Source: Isoetes taiwanensis
Taxonomy: Eukaryota > Streptophyta > Lycopodiopsida > Isoetales > Isoetaceae
Assembly: GCA_021234155.1 (NCBI GenBank)
Contig: JAJEKV010000092.1
Span: 2,866,561 to 2,930,560, forward strand
DNA: 64,000 nucleotides
Direction: 5' to 3'
The position numbers were made by a program, and so were the translations under genes. Positions 23,570-36,584 of this stretch are shown in pieces (position 1 is the first letter of the stretch; each line of letters begins with the position of its first letter). The notes beneath the pieces were generated by a model that saw nothing but the letters and a program-made list of their open reading frames with translations, did no database searches and was not told where the DNA came from.

Positions 23570-25090
23570 TAGGGCGCAGCAGGAGACATGGATCCATTCT
23601 TTTGGTAGATTTGAATGTTAAAATTTGCGTAGTTATATAGGGAAGGGTGGCCATTTATGGGACCTCTTATTGGCGGACATGGCAAGCTCTTTGGAGGACG
23701 TGGAAAAGGCCCCAAAATGTTTTGCAAATTGGAGGGAAGGCTCAGGCAGACGGTTCCCTTGTCCCCAGGGGGCCACACTTGGCCAGTGTGTGGCTGCTTT
23801 CGCATAGCTCTCCTGCCGATTACCTTCGAGAGGCACCAAATTTGGCGTCGGGCCGAGCGCCTTGTCCCGATGCCGAATCCACCGCTTCGGTCTTAGCGTG
23901 GATTGGGCAAGTGTTCCCCTCCTCGAATTTGCCTCGGGGCTCGGGTGCCATTGCATTTGCGTTTGGGGAACCTTATGTGCTTGCATAGTGGCGACTTCGG
24001 ATTAAGGGTCTTCATGCGCGGGATGAAATAATGGATAGTACCACTCTTCGAAGAAGGATGTCGCGGCTGCTTGCCAATGCATGAGATAATGATGTGAATC
24101 TCGCGTAACTCCGAATCATTGAATCATTGAATCTTTGAGCCTGGCTTCGCGGGGCATGTCCGGCCGAAAAGAAGCATCTAATCGGGTCCCTCTCGCCGCG
24201 ACCGGCCGCGAAGGTTAAATTGGTCAGATCCATGGCAAGCACATGGTCGGCCCCAGTGCATAGGGAGGACGCCGCACTCCTAAATGCGCCGATGGTGGAT
24301 CGGGGGGTTGGTTCGATTATCGTTTGCTTTTCGGTTGCAGCTGGTCCCCAGGCGGTGCCCCACTGTCAATATGTTGCTCGTCGTCGCTAAAGGTGTCGGC
24401 AGTTCCCTTGTGGCCACTACCCGAGAGACCTCGAGATCAGGCAAGGCTACCGCCCGAGGTTTAAGCATATCGTTAAAGCGGAGGAAAAGAAACCAACGAG
24501 GGAATTTCCTAGTAACGGCCCAACCGAAGGGGTGCCCGGGCCGCGGGCGTTTTTTGCATTAAATTGTAGTGCAGTAAAGCGTCCTCTGCGCTTTAATCGG
24601 GTCGAGGTTCCTTGGAAGTAATTAAGCAGAGGGTGAGAAGGTATCAGGCCCGACTCGTTGCTCCACGAGCTCTCCGCGAGTCGGTACGTTTTGGAATCTT
24701 TGACCTTAAGTGGGTGGTAAATTCCATCAAGGCTAAATATTGGCAAGAGGCCAGATAGCAAACAAGTGCGTGGAGGGGAAAGGTGAAAAGAACTTTGAAA
24801 AGAGAGTTAAAGTGCTTGAAATTTCTGGGAGGGAAGTGGATGGATAGTTGGTGCACTCGGTTGGGTCGCGAAACGGCCTCGGGACCGGGCCCTGGTCAAT
24901 TTGGTGCCGTCTAACGTTGGCTGTCTGCTTGGGATAAAGAGGGGACCATGTGACCGTGATCGATGCCGTAGGGCGCGGGGCTTGGGCCTAGGTGGGAGGG
25001 CATATCGGATCTTGAAGAGGTAGTAAGAATTGCCAAAAGTCGAAAACAAAGTTGGTTGAAAAAAAAAGCGTTGGATTCAAAAGAAGAGGC
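23570..25090. other. GC-rich unclassified stretch downstream of gene 1
   Basis: Base composition rises sharply relative to the neighbours (for example CGCGACCGGCCGCGAAGG near 24,195). Open frames on both strands are short and lack known motifs. Its position upstream of the gypsy gag remnant suggests LTR or leader sequence of that element, but no primer-binding site was found. Confidence 0.35.
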
Positions 25091-25099
25091 AAGCATCTT

Positions 25100-25496
25100 C
25101 ATCATGGCCGTCTGGAAATTCCTCTGGTAGGGGAAGATCTTTCAATGGAGGTAGGGCTGCTGCATGTTCTATGAATGTTGAGGGTACTAATAGCCAGGGT
25201 ATGTAGCCTAGATCTTACCGCTGATGCAAGAGGATAGAATGAGATGCATCAACGAGAACTGGTGTTTTCGAGGTAGAGAGATTGGACATAGGGAAAGAGA
25301 TTGTCCAAACGCACCAAGTTATTCTAGGCCTACCATCTCTACAGCGTCTGTATCACAAAGAGGTGGACGACAACAACAATGGCCAATACAAAGTTATGAC
25401 AATACATCTAGAAACAGTCAAGGAAGTCTAATTCATGGTGAGGCAATAGAGATGGACAAGCAAGAGGTTATGGAGGAGGTAATAATAGGCCTCTAG
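25100..25496 (+). pseudogene. Ty3/gypsy gag fragment with damaged zinc knuckle
   Basis: The plus-strand frame contains CFRGREIGHRERDCP, a gypsy-type CCHC knuckle in which the second cysteine is replaced by glycine, followed by a Gln/Ser/Gly-rich tail typical of gag 3' ends. Stops and frame changes precede it. The frame ends at 25,496, where the inserted LINE begins; the protease and reverse transcriptase of the same element resume at about 27,690. Confidence 0.65.
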
Positions 25497-25504
25497 TTAC
25501 AGAA

Positions 25505-27680
25505 AATTCGGAAGAATAAGAATAAGAATAAGAATAAGAATAAGAATAAGAATAAGAATAAGAATAAGAATAAGAATAAGAATAAGAATAAGAATAAGAA
25601 TAAGAATAAGAATAAGAATAAGAATAAGAATAAGAATAAGAATAAGAATAACAATAACAATAACAATTAGAATAAGAATAAGAATAAGAATAAGAATAAG
25701 AATAAGAATAAGAATAAGAATAAGAATAAGAATAAGAATAAGAATAAGAATAAGAATAAGAATAAGAATAAGAATAAGAATAAGAATAACAATAAGAATA
25801 AGAATAAGAATAAGAATAAGAATAAGAATTAAGAATAAGAATAAGAATAAGACCAATAAGAATAAGAATAAGAATAAGACCCGAGAATAGTTTTTATCGC
25901 CTTGACAAACTTATTATTGTCAGGATTAAAAAACCCTATTAACGAAAAACCCCCGCCTGGGTTTTCGAGAAAAACCGTGGCGATAATAAGAATGTTTGTC
26001 AAAAACCGCACAAGTATACATCATCATGAAATAAATGTGTATGTACATGTCAAAAAGCGCCCGAGGACATAGTTGATCTCACATAATCCATGACCTTCCG
26101 GAAGGTATGATCCTAGCATCATCGCCTAGATGCCGCGGTCAATGTCTATGTAGCGGCCCAACGGGCCTGACCAACTTCGTCGGGATTTGATCGGTTGATC
26201 AACTTTGAAAGGTATGAGATTCATCCTCAATGACTCCCATTTGGCGAGATTGACAGAGCTGTCGATGTGGCTCACCAATCCATCACACTGTCTCAATTTG
26301 AAGATGATGTGCCCCTTGTGGAATGGAGGCAATGTCTGCGTCTTTTCATGGGCAAGTGGGTGCGCGGTAGCATTGTGGGCCTGCGTTCAATGTGGAATTT
26401 ATGTGGCGGTAGTGTCTTTGTCTTGACTGTTCAGGGCAGCATCCCAAAACTTACCGATGAAGCAAAGCCAAGACATTGCCTCAAGCTATGGCGTCTGCCT
26501 CGTTTGCACATGTATGCACATTGCTCACAACATTCCATCTAGCCATCCATTGAGCTCTCTTTTTCCCTCCGTCTTGAGTCTTGGCTGGGCCCCATTGCCA
26601 TGATATAAGCTAGTTTAGGGAGGCGGCATTGTCCATATTGACCATCTTAGAAAATAGACAATGTGGCGATCAAGGGCTGCCCTCAAGAGGCAAGAATCGT
26701 ATCCCGGCAAAGAGAATTTGATATGGGATTTGTGGACTTCACCTCTAGTGCTTTCGTACCAAGAAGGCTTTCTACACTGCTCCAAGTCATTCCAAGTAGG
26801 CGAGGGATACTATTGGGCCCCATACTTCAATCCCGTATAAAGGGCGGGCTCCACTAAGACCTTGAGCAGTGTGGTGATGGGTCCAATCATACAACTTCGC
26901 TCTATGACTATTGTTTTGCATTGCATATAGTGCCTTCCAGCCCGCCCGTAATTAGTAGTCGTATGGATGTGTCCCGGTGCATAGTAGAAGGAAACTCCAC
27001 TCCCAAATATTTGTATGTGGATGCTACTTCCACATTCGCCTTCGATGGCCCGAAGGAGGGGATCCTCTACGCTTCGAAGATGATATGAAAACCACCTTAG
27101 TCTTGGCCAAGTTGACGCTATAATCGGCAACTTGACAAAATGTGTCGGAGGCATCGAGATGTCGTTGCATGTCTTGCCGGTGTAAGCTAGGAGGTGCACA
27201 TCATCGGCATATATTAAGCGCTTGATGATGCGGTAGAGAAGGTGAGCCCCGTAAGCCCCCATTATCGCCAAGCCAGCTCTCAATTGATCAATGTAAAGCC
27301 CAAACAATGTTGGGGAGAAAGGGCATCCACTGGTGAACCCGATACTACTATCAAATGGTTGGCTTGTTTCCACACGAACCGACCGGCATCTTTCATATAG
27401 CATGTACAGCATTCTGCAAATCTACAGAACCCCCAAGCATCGCATAATCTTGCCCATAGTTTTTCCCCGAGGGCGGTGTCAAATGCCTTCATAAAATCCA
27501 CGGCAACAATATAGATCCCGACGGCCGGTTCCTTTGTCTTCAACCCGAAGTTCGCAATGTGAAGATGTGGTCAATGGTTGAGTGTCGAGGTGCGAATCCC
27601 ACCTTGGGTGAGGGCAAATATCTCTCACTTTCTGCCCGGCCAAGCTGGCGCTTTCGAGAATCCCAGCAAGCAATTTTGGG
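25505..27680 (-). mobile_element. LINE (non-LTR retrotransposon) inserted in the gypsy element
   Basis: On the minus strand the order is typical of LINE reverse transcriptase: GFAPRHSTIDHIFTLRT (about 27,590), VAVDFMKAFDTALGEKLWARL (about 27,480), GFTSGCPFSPTLFGLYID (about 27,320), then catalytic IYADDVHLLAYT (about 27,200), and a later EPALYTGLKYGAQ. At least two frameshifts separate these blocks, so it is dead. The 5' end is truncated near 27,680. The 3' end (about 25,880) carries the family terminus CGATAAAAACTATTC and a long hexamer tail. Imperfect matching flanks (GAAAATTCGGAAGA and CAATTTTGGGAAGA) may be the target duplication. Confidence 0.85.
25512..25878. repeat. (GAATAA)n hexamer array forming the LINE tail
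   Basis: About 60 units, interrupted by AACAAT variants near 25,648-25,672. In LINE orientation the unit is TTATTC. It starts directly at the retroelement 3' terminus. Long leucine/isoleucine-type frames across it are artefacts of the repeat. Confidence 0.95.
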
Positions 27681-27689
27681 AAGAGAAGC

Positions 27690-28965
27690 AAGAGCTGCTA
27701 CAATAATGGATGCTCCCAATGATAACATGTACATGTATGGCGTAGTGGACTAGGGTAATGTTGATGGGCAAACTACTGTTATTCGAGTCCCAGGTAATAT
27801 TCATGGTTGTCCCATTGTGGGAGTTCTCATTGTGTCATTTCTCCAAATTTGATTAAAAAGTTGAGTTTGCCTATGATTGAAAGATCTCCTAAATATGTTG
27901 AGTTAGCAGATGAGAAGGTTAAAGCATCCCATTCAATGGTAAATACCTTGAGTTTAGCGTGGGAAATCTTATGTCTCAAGTTAGATTTGAGGTTTTTGGT
28001 TTGAGAAAGTATGATGCCATTCTTGGTATGTCTTGGTTGAGAAAATGCAATGCTCGTATTGATTGTGCAAAACAGTTGGTCACTTGCCAAGACCTTGAGG
28101 GGCGAGAGTATGTGTTGGAAGGAACACCTTCATCATATATTATATTGGCTTTATCGTGGAAGGGTTTTAAGAGGCAAATCAGAAAAGGCTTCTCTAGAAT
28201 ATATTGTGGGGTAGTTTTCATGGGATCAGCAGAATTGCAAGAGCAAGTAATTGCCCCTGAAATTCAACAAGTTTTAGAGAGAGTTTCGAGATGTGTTTCC
28301 TGAAGAGTTAACATAGTTGCTTCCACACAGGTTGGTTGATCATGAAATTGAACTAATTCCAGGAGCTGAGCTTACATCAAGGCCACCATACATGTTTCAT
28401 GCTTTAGAAATGGTCGAGTTGAAGAAACAACTTTCAGAGTTATTGGATCAAGGATTTATATGCCCAAATACTTCTCTCTTTGGTGCACTTGTGTTATTTA
28501 TAAAGAAAAAAGGTGGTACATTAAGGCTCTGCATTGATTACCGAATGTTAACCAGATTACTGTGAAGAATAAATACACATTGCCTAGAGTTGATGAGCTT
28601 TTTAATCAGTTGGGTCAAGCCCAATACTTTACAAAGATTGATCGGCAATCGGGGTATCATCAAATTAGGATCAAAGAGTTTGATGTTTATAAGACTGCCT
28701 TTAGAACCCGATATGGCCACTATGAGTTTGTAGTGATGCCTTTCGGCTTGACAAATGCTCTTGCAACATTTATGCGTTTAGTGAATGATCTATTCGGACC
28801 TTTCCTTGATAACTTATTTTTGGTGTTCTTTGATGACATCTTGATTTATTCCAAGACATTGTAGGAACATGTGGAGCATGTGAGACAGACTTTGGCTATA
28901 TTGAGGCAAGAGCAATTGTATGGTAAGATGTCTAAGTGTCTAAAGTATTTCTTAGCTATTGAATG
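27690..28965 (+). pseudogene. Ty3/gypsy protease and reverse transcriptase fragment
   Basis: Protease remnant: GSSHCVISPNLIKKLSLP (about 27,820), then LRKYDAILGMSWLRKCNARI (about 28,000), the usual protease-to-RT linker. Reverse transcriptase blocks follow: LLDQGFICPNTSLFGALVLF (about 28,440), [10 protein letters not shown], then [22 protein letters not shown] (28,565), [31 protein letters not shown] and catalytic [11 protein letters not shown] (about 28,830). Stops at 28,303, 28,565 and 28,864 and several frame changes make it inactive. It breaks off at about 28,965 before RNase H and integrase. Confidence 0.9.
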
Positions 28966-29145
28966 AAACAAACAATTTATGAAGAGATACAGGGTTTATT
29001 TTCTATCTCTTTTCTTTCTATATTTTCGATATTCTTTGTCTCTATTTTCTCTCTTTCTACATTTCTCTCTTTTTTGGAGCTGCACTCTTTTTTTGGTCCC
29101 ATAGGCCGATTGGTCTTCGTGAATGGTGACAATTCAATTATTTTT
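28966..29145 (+). mobile_element. Short retroposon 3' end
   Basis: CCCATAGGCCGATTGGTCTT at 29,096 followed by CGTGAATGGTGACAATTCAA matches the family 3' end seen at 31.7 kb (GTCCTATAGGCCAATTGGTC). The upstream part is pyrimidine-rich. It sits exactly where the gypsy element is interrupted. Confidence 0.5.
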
Positions 29146-29780
29146 TGTGGGTATCATATTTTTCTTTGGCATTGCAAAGGGAAAGCCGTAGGTACACATT
29201 CTCTGAAAAAAATCAAAAAAATGTTCACACTACCAAAAAAAGAACCACAAAGTCTAGTCATTAGATGTTCAGATATGCCCAAAACATGCTTCAAGTTGCC
29301 AAAGCTAACCCTCAATTAAATATGATTCTAATGATTTGTCCCTTTAACGAGGGCAATCCAAAGAGATTATTTAAAATATTCGATTATATGAAATCTTCCC
29401 GTCATTCCTTCCGATTGAGATGATCCTATCTCACTTAAGATTGACTAAATGCTTAGTAATCTAACACGTGAGATCTCCACAAAAAATTAAAATAAAATTT
29501 TTTATCAATCATGTAACCTATGGCTAGCCAAAACTTTGAATCTTCAAGCTATGCTAGATGTTCAAAGTTGCAACAACGAATATGCCATTTTCATATAAAA
29601 AAATACGTAACTTAACTAGATTGTTACCCCATTCTCACTTAATAGTTATGTTAACTTAGTCCTTAACTGAGTTAAGTGTACCTCTCCTAGGTTACATAAC
29701 TTCTAGTTTGAAAATAAAGGGCCCAATTGAAGTTTCAACTTAAACTAACTTAACTATTATCAGAATCTATTTGCCCCATT

Positions 29781-29856
29781 TAACCTAATATAACTTGTAG
29801 TGGGGATTGACCCTAAATTTAACCTAATATAACTTGTAGTGGGGATTGACCCTAAT
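29781..29856 (+). repeat. 39-bp tandem duplication
   Basis: TAACCTAATATAACTTGTAG plus TGGGGATTGACCCTAA occurs twice in succession with period 39. Confidence 0.9.
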
Positions 29857-29861
29857 TAGAC

Positions 29862-30349
29862 AGATTGCCGCCAGTCTATATCAATGAGCAAGAATACCTA
29901 TTTTTTTATGACATCTTGTGGATGTATCACGCCATAGGCAATATTAGAAGGAAGAGGTCTGATGTCCTTTATGACGTCGCCGAGCATTGTCTGGATGATG
30001 TTATTGATTTTACTCCCTTTGAATTGCCACCACCAGTTGAGTGGACATTGTGCTACTAGCAGAAGCAGCTAGATCTAGTACATACTCTCTTGGAGTTAAG
30101 AGATCTGGTGATACAAGGGCCACTCTCCAAGCCACCAGACAAGGCTTTTACTTCTATGGGTGTCCATGTCCTAAATATCGATATGTTGATATTTCTATGG
30201 AACCAAATGAGGAGGGAAGAACATTGACAGAGAACCCTGCACGCAAGGAAGTGCGACAAGTTAAGGACAAGGAATTACCTGTTGAGGACAAGGTCTTGGA
30301 CGTACCGATGAAAACGGTAAATTTACCAAATCGAACTTACAAAGTATGA
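29862..30349 (+). pseudogene. Possible decayed coding remnant, family unknown
   Basis: Two overlapping open frames read YINEQEYLFFYDILWMYHAIGN (about 29,875) and, after a frame change near 30,045, GFYFYGCPCPKYRYVDISMEPN (about 30,150) with a charged C-terminal tail. The composition looks protein-like and the frame change suggests decay. I recognise no domain. It could also be a gag-like remnant. Confidence 0.3.
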
Positions 30350-31094
30350 ATGATATCTTCAATAAAATTGTCACTTCCATTCTTGTAATGCTTTCGTTCA
30401 TCCTTGCCCTCTACAATAAAGCCAAGCTCCCAACTTTGCTCGCACCTACATCACTTTCAAGATTGCTCACGAGCTTATAATAAAATCAGAGTTGACATGC
30501 ATTGCAAAAATTGTAGCTATTGAGATTCTTTTGTACTATTATAACATAGGCTGTGCACAAGGACAATCCTCAAAAGCATAGGCTTGCAGTGTCATGTTGC
30601 ATGCCATATCTTCTCCAAAGTATTGATCATTAACTAAAAGGAAAAGGGCATGTTTACTTGCATATCAAGTTCCATATGCAGATCAAAATAAGCATTAAAC
30701 TAAGAATCCTTCAAGGTGAGAACACGACTGTAGATGGACTTGCAATTTTAGATTGGAAAAATTGCCTCAAATCTAGATCACAAACTATACAAGAATCAGT
30801 AAGTGAAGTTTCTCTATCCTAGATGAACGTTCTTTCAAATTCCACAATAAGGGAACGGATACTGGAATCTTAAACCTATCTACAAATCAAATGATGCATA
30901 CACAAAGAGACAAATGCTCGCAAAACAAACTTCTAAGCTAGATGCTTGCATAACGAACTTCTAATTTTCTCTAATTTTCTTGTCCATAGATGTAATCAAA
31001 CTGTGAAAACATCATCTAAGTGGCTAAAAAACCCACCTGACTGCAACGTGGATGACCTCAAAATGCTCGAAACCCTGGACTTGCATTTGTTCAA

Positions 31095-31320
31095 AAGCGC
31101 TAAAAAAAAGGGGGGAAAAGGGAAGAGAAAAAAAAAGGGGAAGCAAAAAAGGCAAAAAGGAAAAAGGTAAAGGAAAAAAAAGGAAAAAGTTTAAAAAGGA
31201 GGAGAAAGAAAAGGGATAAGGGAAAAAAGGAAAAAAAAAAGGGAGAGGAAAAAAGAAAAAAAGAGGAGAGGGGAAGGCAGAAAGGGCAAGAAAAGGGAAA
31301 AGTGAGGGAGGGGAAAAAAA
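31095..31320 (+). repeat. Purine (A/G) low-complexity tract
   Basis: About 220 bp are almost pure A and G on the plus strand. Lysine/glycine or phenylalanine/proline frames across it are composition artefacts. It lies about 350 bp before the LINE 3' end at 31.68 kb. Confidence 0.9.
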
Positions 31321-31675
31321 GAACGAACCTGCACAAACTCTTATAGCCCAGCAATGTTGGGCTTGGTTTCTAGTATCAAAGAATGATAATTCGGTTGTGT
31401 CGTTCCAAATGACCTGTTTAGCAGGTAATACCATGTTCGCTGTTTAACAGACGAACAGAAGATTTTTGCAGCCGCATTTGCAGTGGATTATGAAAAAAGA
31501 GTCCATTCTAATCTGAAGCTTTTCAGAAATCTTGGTAAGCTTTTCTAAAGCTTTGCTGTCAGCTTCGTGTTTCTGCAACAAATGGTTCATAGCTCATCGA
31601 AAAAACAAGCTCACAAAATGCTGGACATTTTCAACAGAGTAGAGCCGAGGGTAGGCGACTGAGGTTCAGAATAGA

Positions 31676-33160
31676 ATAGGATAGGATAGGATAGGATAGG
31701 ATAGGATAGAGTTTTTATCGTCCACGGAGACCAATTGGCCTATAGGACCCAAACAGGAGGCGCAACAAGCGTATTACTGTCCGGGTTAAAAAAAACCCCC
31801 TCCCCGCCCCAAAGGGTTGTTTGGGGGAAAAACTGTGACAAGAATGGATTTGATGTCAAACTGTACAAATACAAATACAAATATAAATACAAATATATAT
31901 CATGGGGATAGAAATATGTACATGTATCAAGTAAGTGCCCATGGACCGAGCTGATCTCGGCGATCCATGATCTCTTGAATATCTGATCCCAACCTCCTCA
32001 GATCGAGCTCGTGTTCAAAGATCTCATCTCATTGGTGGCTAGGATGAACCCACCAAATATAGCATATCCGAATGCCATCATATGCCGGACAACTCCGAAG
32101 GGTGTGGCATTCGTCTTCCACAGCTCCAATATGGCAGCGTTGACAAGGCCTCTCCTGATGCAACTCCCCAAATCTCCGCGTCTCAATCCGGAGATGGTGT
32201 GCACCTGTGCGAATAGAGGCAATGGATCTGCGCTTTTTTATGGGTAGATGACTGGGCAGGTAGCATTGCGGGCCCTGCTCCAACATGGGATTTATGTGGC
32301 GTTGATAATGTGCTGTCTTGACCTATTCAAGGGTGCTGGCATCCCATAGCTTACTGAAGAAGCATGCTTCAAGGTATCACGAGATCGGCCGACTGCGCCG
32401 TTTGCACTTGGATGCACTCGTGCTCCTCGCACATTCGGTCCCGCCAGCCACCGAAGGCTCTCTTTTCCGCCAAAGAAGCTTTTAGCCGTTGAAGCCCCAT
32501 TGCCACAATGTAAGTGAGGTTAGGGAGATGAGTATCATCCATGCTGGCCACCTTCTGGAAGTAGATGATGCGTCTGTCAACGGTCCCCATTTGAAGAGGC
32601 AAGAAACCTATTTCCCCGCAATGATTATCCGGTATGGGACCGTGGACTTCGGAGGGCCCGCCAAAAGAATGCTTCCCCGCACTGCTCCAAGTCATTCCAA
32701 GTGGCAAGGGAAATCACCGGGCCCCAGACCTCGACCCCATACAGAAGCATAGGTTCTACTAGCACCTTGAATAGGTGCGATTGGTGGGCCCAATCATACA
32801 GCTCTGCCTTGTGGCTATTGTTCTACATTGCATAGAGTGCCTTCCAACTTCTTTGCGGCTCGCAACGGATGGGAATTGTGCCGCCATGGTCGACGGAATT
32901 CCCTCCCAAATATTTGTAGCGGACACCACTTCAATATTTTGGCCCACGATAAGTGAGGGTTGGGGCCCTTGGTTGGCGTGTGGGCGATACCGTAACTACC
33001 TTTGGTTTTGGCTAAGTTGACGCGCATGTCGGGTCACACAGCAAAATGTGTCCGTGATTATCGAGATGGCGTTGCATGTCTATCTGAGTGTGTGCTAGGA
33101 GGTCCACATCGTCAGCATAAATCAGCTGCCTAATGATCTGGTGTAGGAGGTCAGAGCGAA
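31676..33160 (-). mobile_element. 5'-truncated LINE, same family as the 25.5-27.7 kb copy
   Basis: The minus-strand 3' end is AATTGGTCTCCGTGGACGAT followed by AAAAACT and a (TATCC) tail at 31,676-31,710. Upstream lies a zinc-binding CQRCHIGAVEDECHTLRSCP (about 32,150), a LINE C-terminal CCHC motif. Further upstream are LVEPMLLYGVEVWGP (about 32,760) and the last part of the RT domain beginning at the YADDV-like block (about 33,110). The element is cut off at about 33,160, so the upstream RT blocks are absent. Many stops and frameshifts make it inactive. Its truncated end lies about 150-250 bp upstream of the LC8 leader. Confidence 0.85.
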
Positions 33161-33299
33161 GAAAAAAATATAGATTACCTTATTAACAACCATGGCATAC
33201 TAAGAATAGCCTAACCATGGCAGCCCATATGGAATCAAGGGTTCGCCTTAAACAAGTCAACATATTGAATTGTCCTAGGATTTCCACGTTGACCACGTC

Positions 33300-33416
33300 A
33301 TGAGTGGACGTGGAATACACGTCAGAGGATTGCGTGGTAAAGCGAGCGGTTGGGCGAGGGATCCTCCGTTGTTCTGTTTGACGATGGTCTTCTTCATTCT
33401 CGCACCTCCGCCTTCA
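33300..33416 (+). other. Candidate 5' UTR exon of the LC8 gene
   Basis: The sequence ends CCGCCTTCAG/GTAAGCTCCC, a strong splice donor, followed by a pyrimidine-rich intron start. A second candidate leader exon (about 34,205-34,261, CACAG/ACAG to AACAG/GTACG) lies between it and the coding exon. No open frame links to the coding exons. The start of transcription is not determined. Confidence 0.35.
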
Positions 33417-34846
33417 GGTAAGCTCCCTCCCTTTCTCTCTTTCTATTTGCTCTTTTTATTCATCCACTCCGTTTTTCTGCTTCCCTTTCTTCCCTTCCCT
33501 TCAATCAGAAAAATGTCCCCAACCCCATCCCTAACTTCTCTTGGATCATCATTACTCAGTCTCCTTGCCGTTTTTGCTCTAATAATAACCCTAATGTAAG
33601 GTCAACCTTACAGTGTTGTCTCTGTTGTGTTTAAAAAATGATATACTGGCAATGTCGGTTTTCTTATACTGCTTAACAGTAATTGCCCTCTTATTTTGGG
33701 GACTCTAGTCTTTTTCGTATATGGAGGCAACAACTCCATTTTCCTGAAAGCTTAAGTCTATCAAAAAGCATCTGGGATTACAGATAATAGTTGAGTATAA
33801 GTCTATGAAACAAGATCTGGGATTACAGATAATGGTTGGCTTTCCAAGGGGGCAGTCTCATCTAGTTCATGCCTATCTAATGGAAGCTTATACCGAATTG
33901 TTACATCGGCGGACCGAAATTAACTGGCCTGAAGACTCTTTGGGGTTTTGCAAAAAAAGACATTTCTGGGCCATTTACATTCTTTTGTTAATTGCGCGTT
34001 TGATATAAGTGCACGCTTAAGATATGAAGGAGGACCTTAAACGGTTGAGCCTTTGGACATATCAGTTTTCTCTTAAACTTGCAGCTGTGCTTGCTGTTTT
34101 ATAATTGATAATCTCATGCTTCAGATAAACACGCGCTGGAAGATCATTTTATTTAATAGATGGTGTTAATCATTTGAATCTTTGGTCTTTTGTCGTTTGG
34201 CACAGACAGAAGTTGAGCTAGTACGTGCGTAGAAGATATATAGCAATATCTAGGTGGAACAGGTACGCATTTTTGCAAATGGAAGGAAGAAATCATGGAT
34301 CTGTTTACAAGCATTGACGTGCATAAGACATGGAGTGGGAAAGTGTCTTTCTGTGTATTTGTCAATAATAGAAGGCTTGAGTATCATGTTGTTTATTACA
34401 TTGTTCATCAGCTCCGTTTTCCCAACATATATAGGAATAATTATTAGTAATAGTGTTATGAATCAATTGAAAAGGAAGTTTTAACCTTGTATCGCATAAA
34501 TAACGTTGCACAGCAGGAAATGCTGATGGCCTAGGGAGTCGTCGATGGCCTATCTCTAAATCTACAGCGTCATTGGTTCAAGTTATGCACATGCTATTAT
34601 TTCAAGCATATGTATAATTATCTTCACAGTTTCGTGAATCATTTAGACATAGGCATTTTTTTGGCAAACTTTGGAGCCAGGATTTAGGAAAAGCTTTTAT
34701 TTGAAACCAAATAGGTAAAGGTAGTTAATAATTTTGGTAGATGATTATGGATTCTTTGTAGATTCCAATGATTAAATAATTTTGAGGATTGGTAGACTGT
34801 ACATGTATTATGCTAATGGTTCGTTTGAAATTAGGGAAGTTACATA

Positions 34847-35524
<678 letters not shown>

Positions 35525-35924
35525 ATGAATGGAACATTTTGGCTATATCACCGTTTTGTATCATAATATGATAGTAAATTTCTGGAACCGAAACTACTTG
35601 ACGCCATTTTTGTGCCAAACCACCATTTATTAATACAAATGTTATCCCACAATAGGTGATGCATTCTTTCGTATCATTTAATCTAATTCTGGTTTATGTA
35701 ATTTGATTTATTTATTTATTTATATTTAATAACTATAGGACATGAAGAGTTTTGGCTGATGCATAACGTTAATGTACTATTAATTAGTAGTATTCCTTTT
35801 ACCAAATTCTATTCGCATGCACTTTCATATGTTTAAGGACTCGTTGCATATGTAGTAGTATTGCATATATAATGTATTTGTCATCAGAATTTGATTTTAT
35901 TATTATTTTCTTTTCTTTTTGACA

Positions 35925-35985
35925 TTTCCCATGATATTTTTCCCGGTTGGTCTTCATGGACAATTCAATTTCGAATAAAATGAAG
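35925..35985 (+). mobile_element. Retroposon 3' end just downstream of LC8
   Basis: CCCGGTTGGTCTTCATGGAC followed by AATTCAATTTCGAATAAAA is a short relative of the family 3' end at 29.1 and 49.25 kb. No body was recognised. Confidence 0.4.
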
Positions 35986-36408
35986 AGTGAAGGAGGCACT
36001 TAAATATTAAAATATTACATTAAAAGCAAATTTCTAAAATTTACATCATTTTAGACAGTACTAGAAACATTTGCTTCATATACTTCATTGACACTTGCAA
36101 AGTGCATGAATCAGAAGATAGAGATTATGTACACCACTACACATCCTAACAACATCTCCTTAAATAATGTATTGGCTTCATCTATCCTTTCTGATAATTA
36201 TGTACAACACTTGGTATACATCCTAACAACATCATCTCCTTGGATAATGTATTTGCTTCAACCATCCTTGAATCATCTTATCTTATCTTGAATAATGTAT
36301 TGGCTTCATTCATCTTTCCCGATTTGCACGTTGCACTAAATAAGGTTTTTTGTGCAATTTCATAAAGAATTCATGATTTTGAATCATTTTCTAGAAAATC
36401 TGAATCAG

Positions 36409-36543
36409 CATATTGTATGGGGGAAAGGAAACTGGGGATCGATTTTCGGTCCAGCCGATGGGGTCCCGCGACCGGCGATAGCCGGGAGCGGGTCACCAGC
36501 TGGACCGGAAATCGAGACCCAATTTCCTTTCCCCCACAATATG
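36409..36543. repeat. 135-bp near-perfect palindrome (hairpin)
   Basis: ATATTGTATGGGGGAAAGGA on the left is mirrored by CCTTTCCCCCACAATAT on the right. The arms continue inward through GATTTTCGGTCCAGC / GCTGGACCGGAAATC and then through ACCGGC / GCCGGG almost to the centre at about 36,475. It is probably a small foldback or MITE element, sitting about 40 bp upstream of the ATG of the next open frame. Confidence 0.85.
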
Positions 36544-36584
36544 GAAACAGGGGAGCAAAATTTGCCCCCTTTTTACCTGCGGCC

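Noticed and set aside
25497-25856. 119-codon Leu/Ile repeat frame on the minus strand
   Set aside because: It is a translation of the TTATTC hexamer tail of the LINE.
31024-31434. Phe/Pro-rich 136-codon frame on the minus strand
   Set aside because: It is a translation of a purine tract; composition alone explains it.
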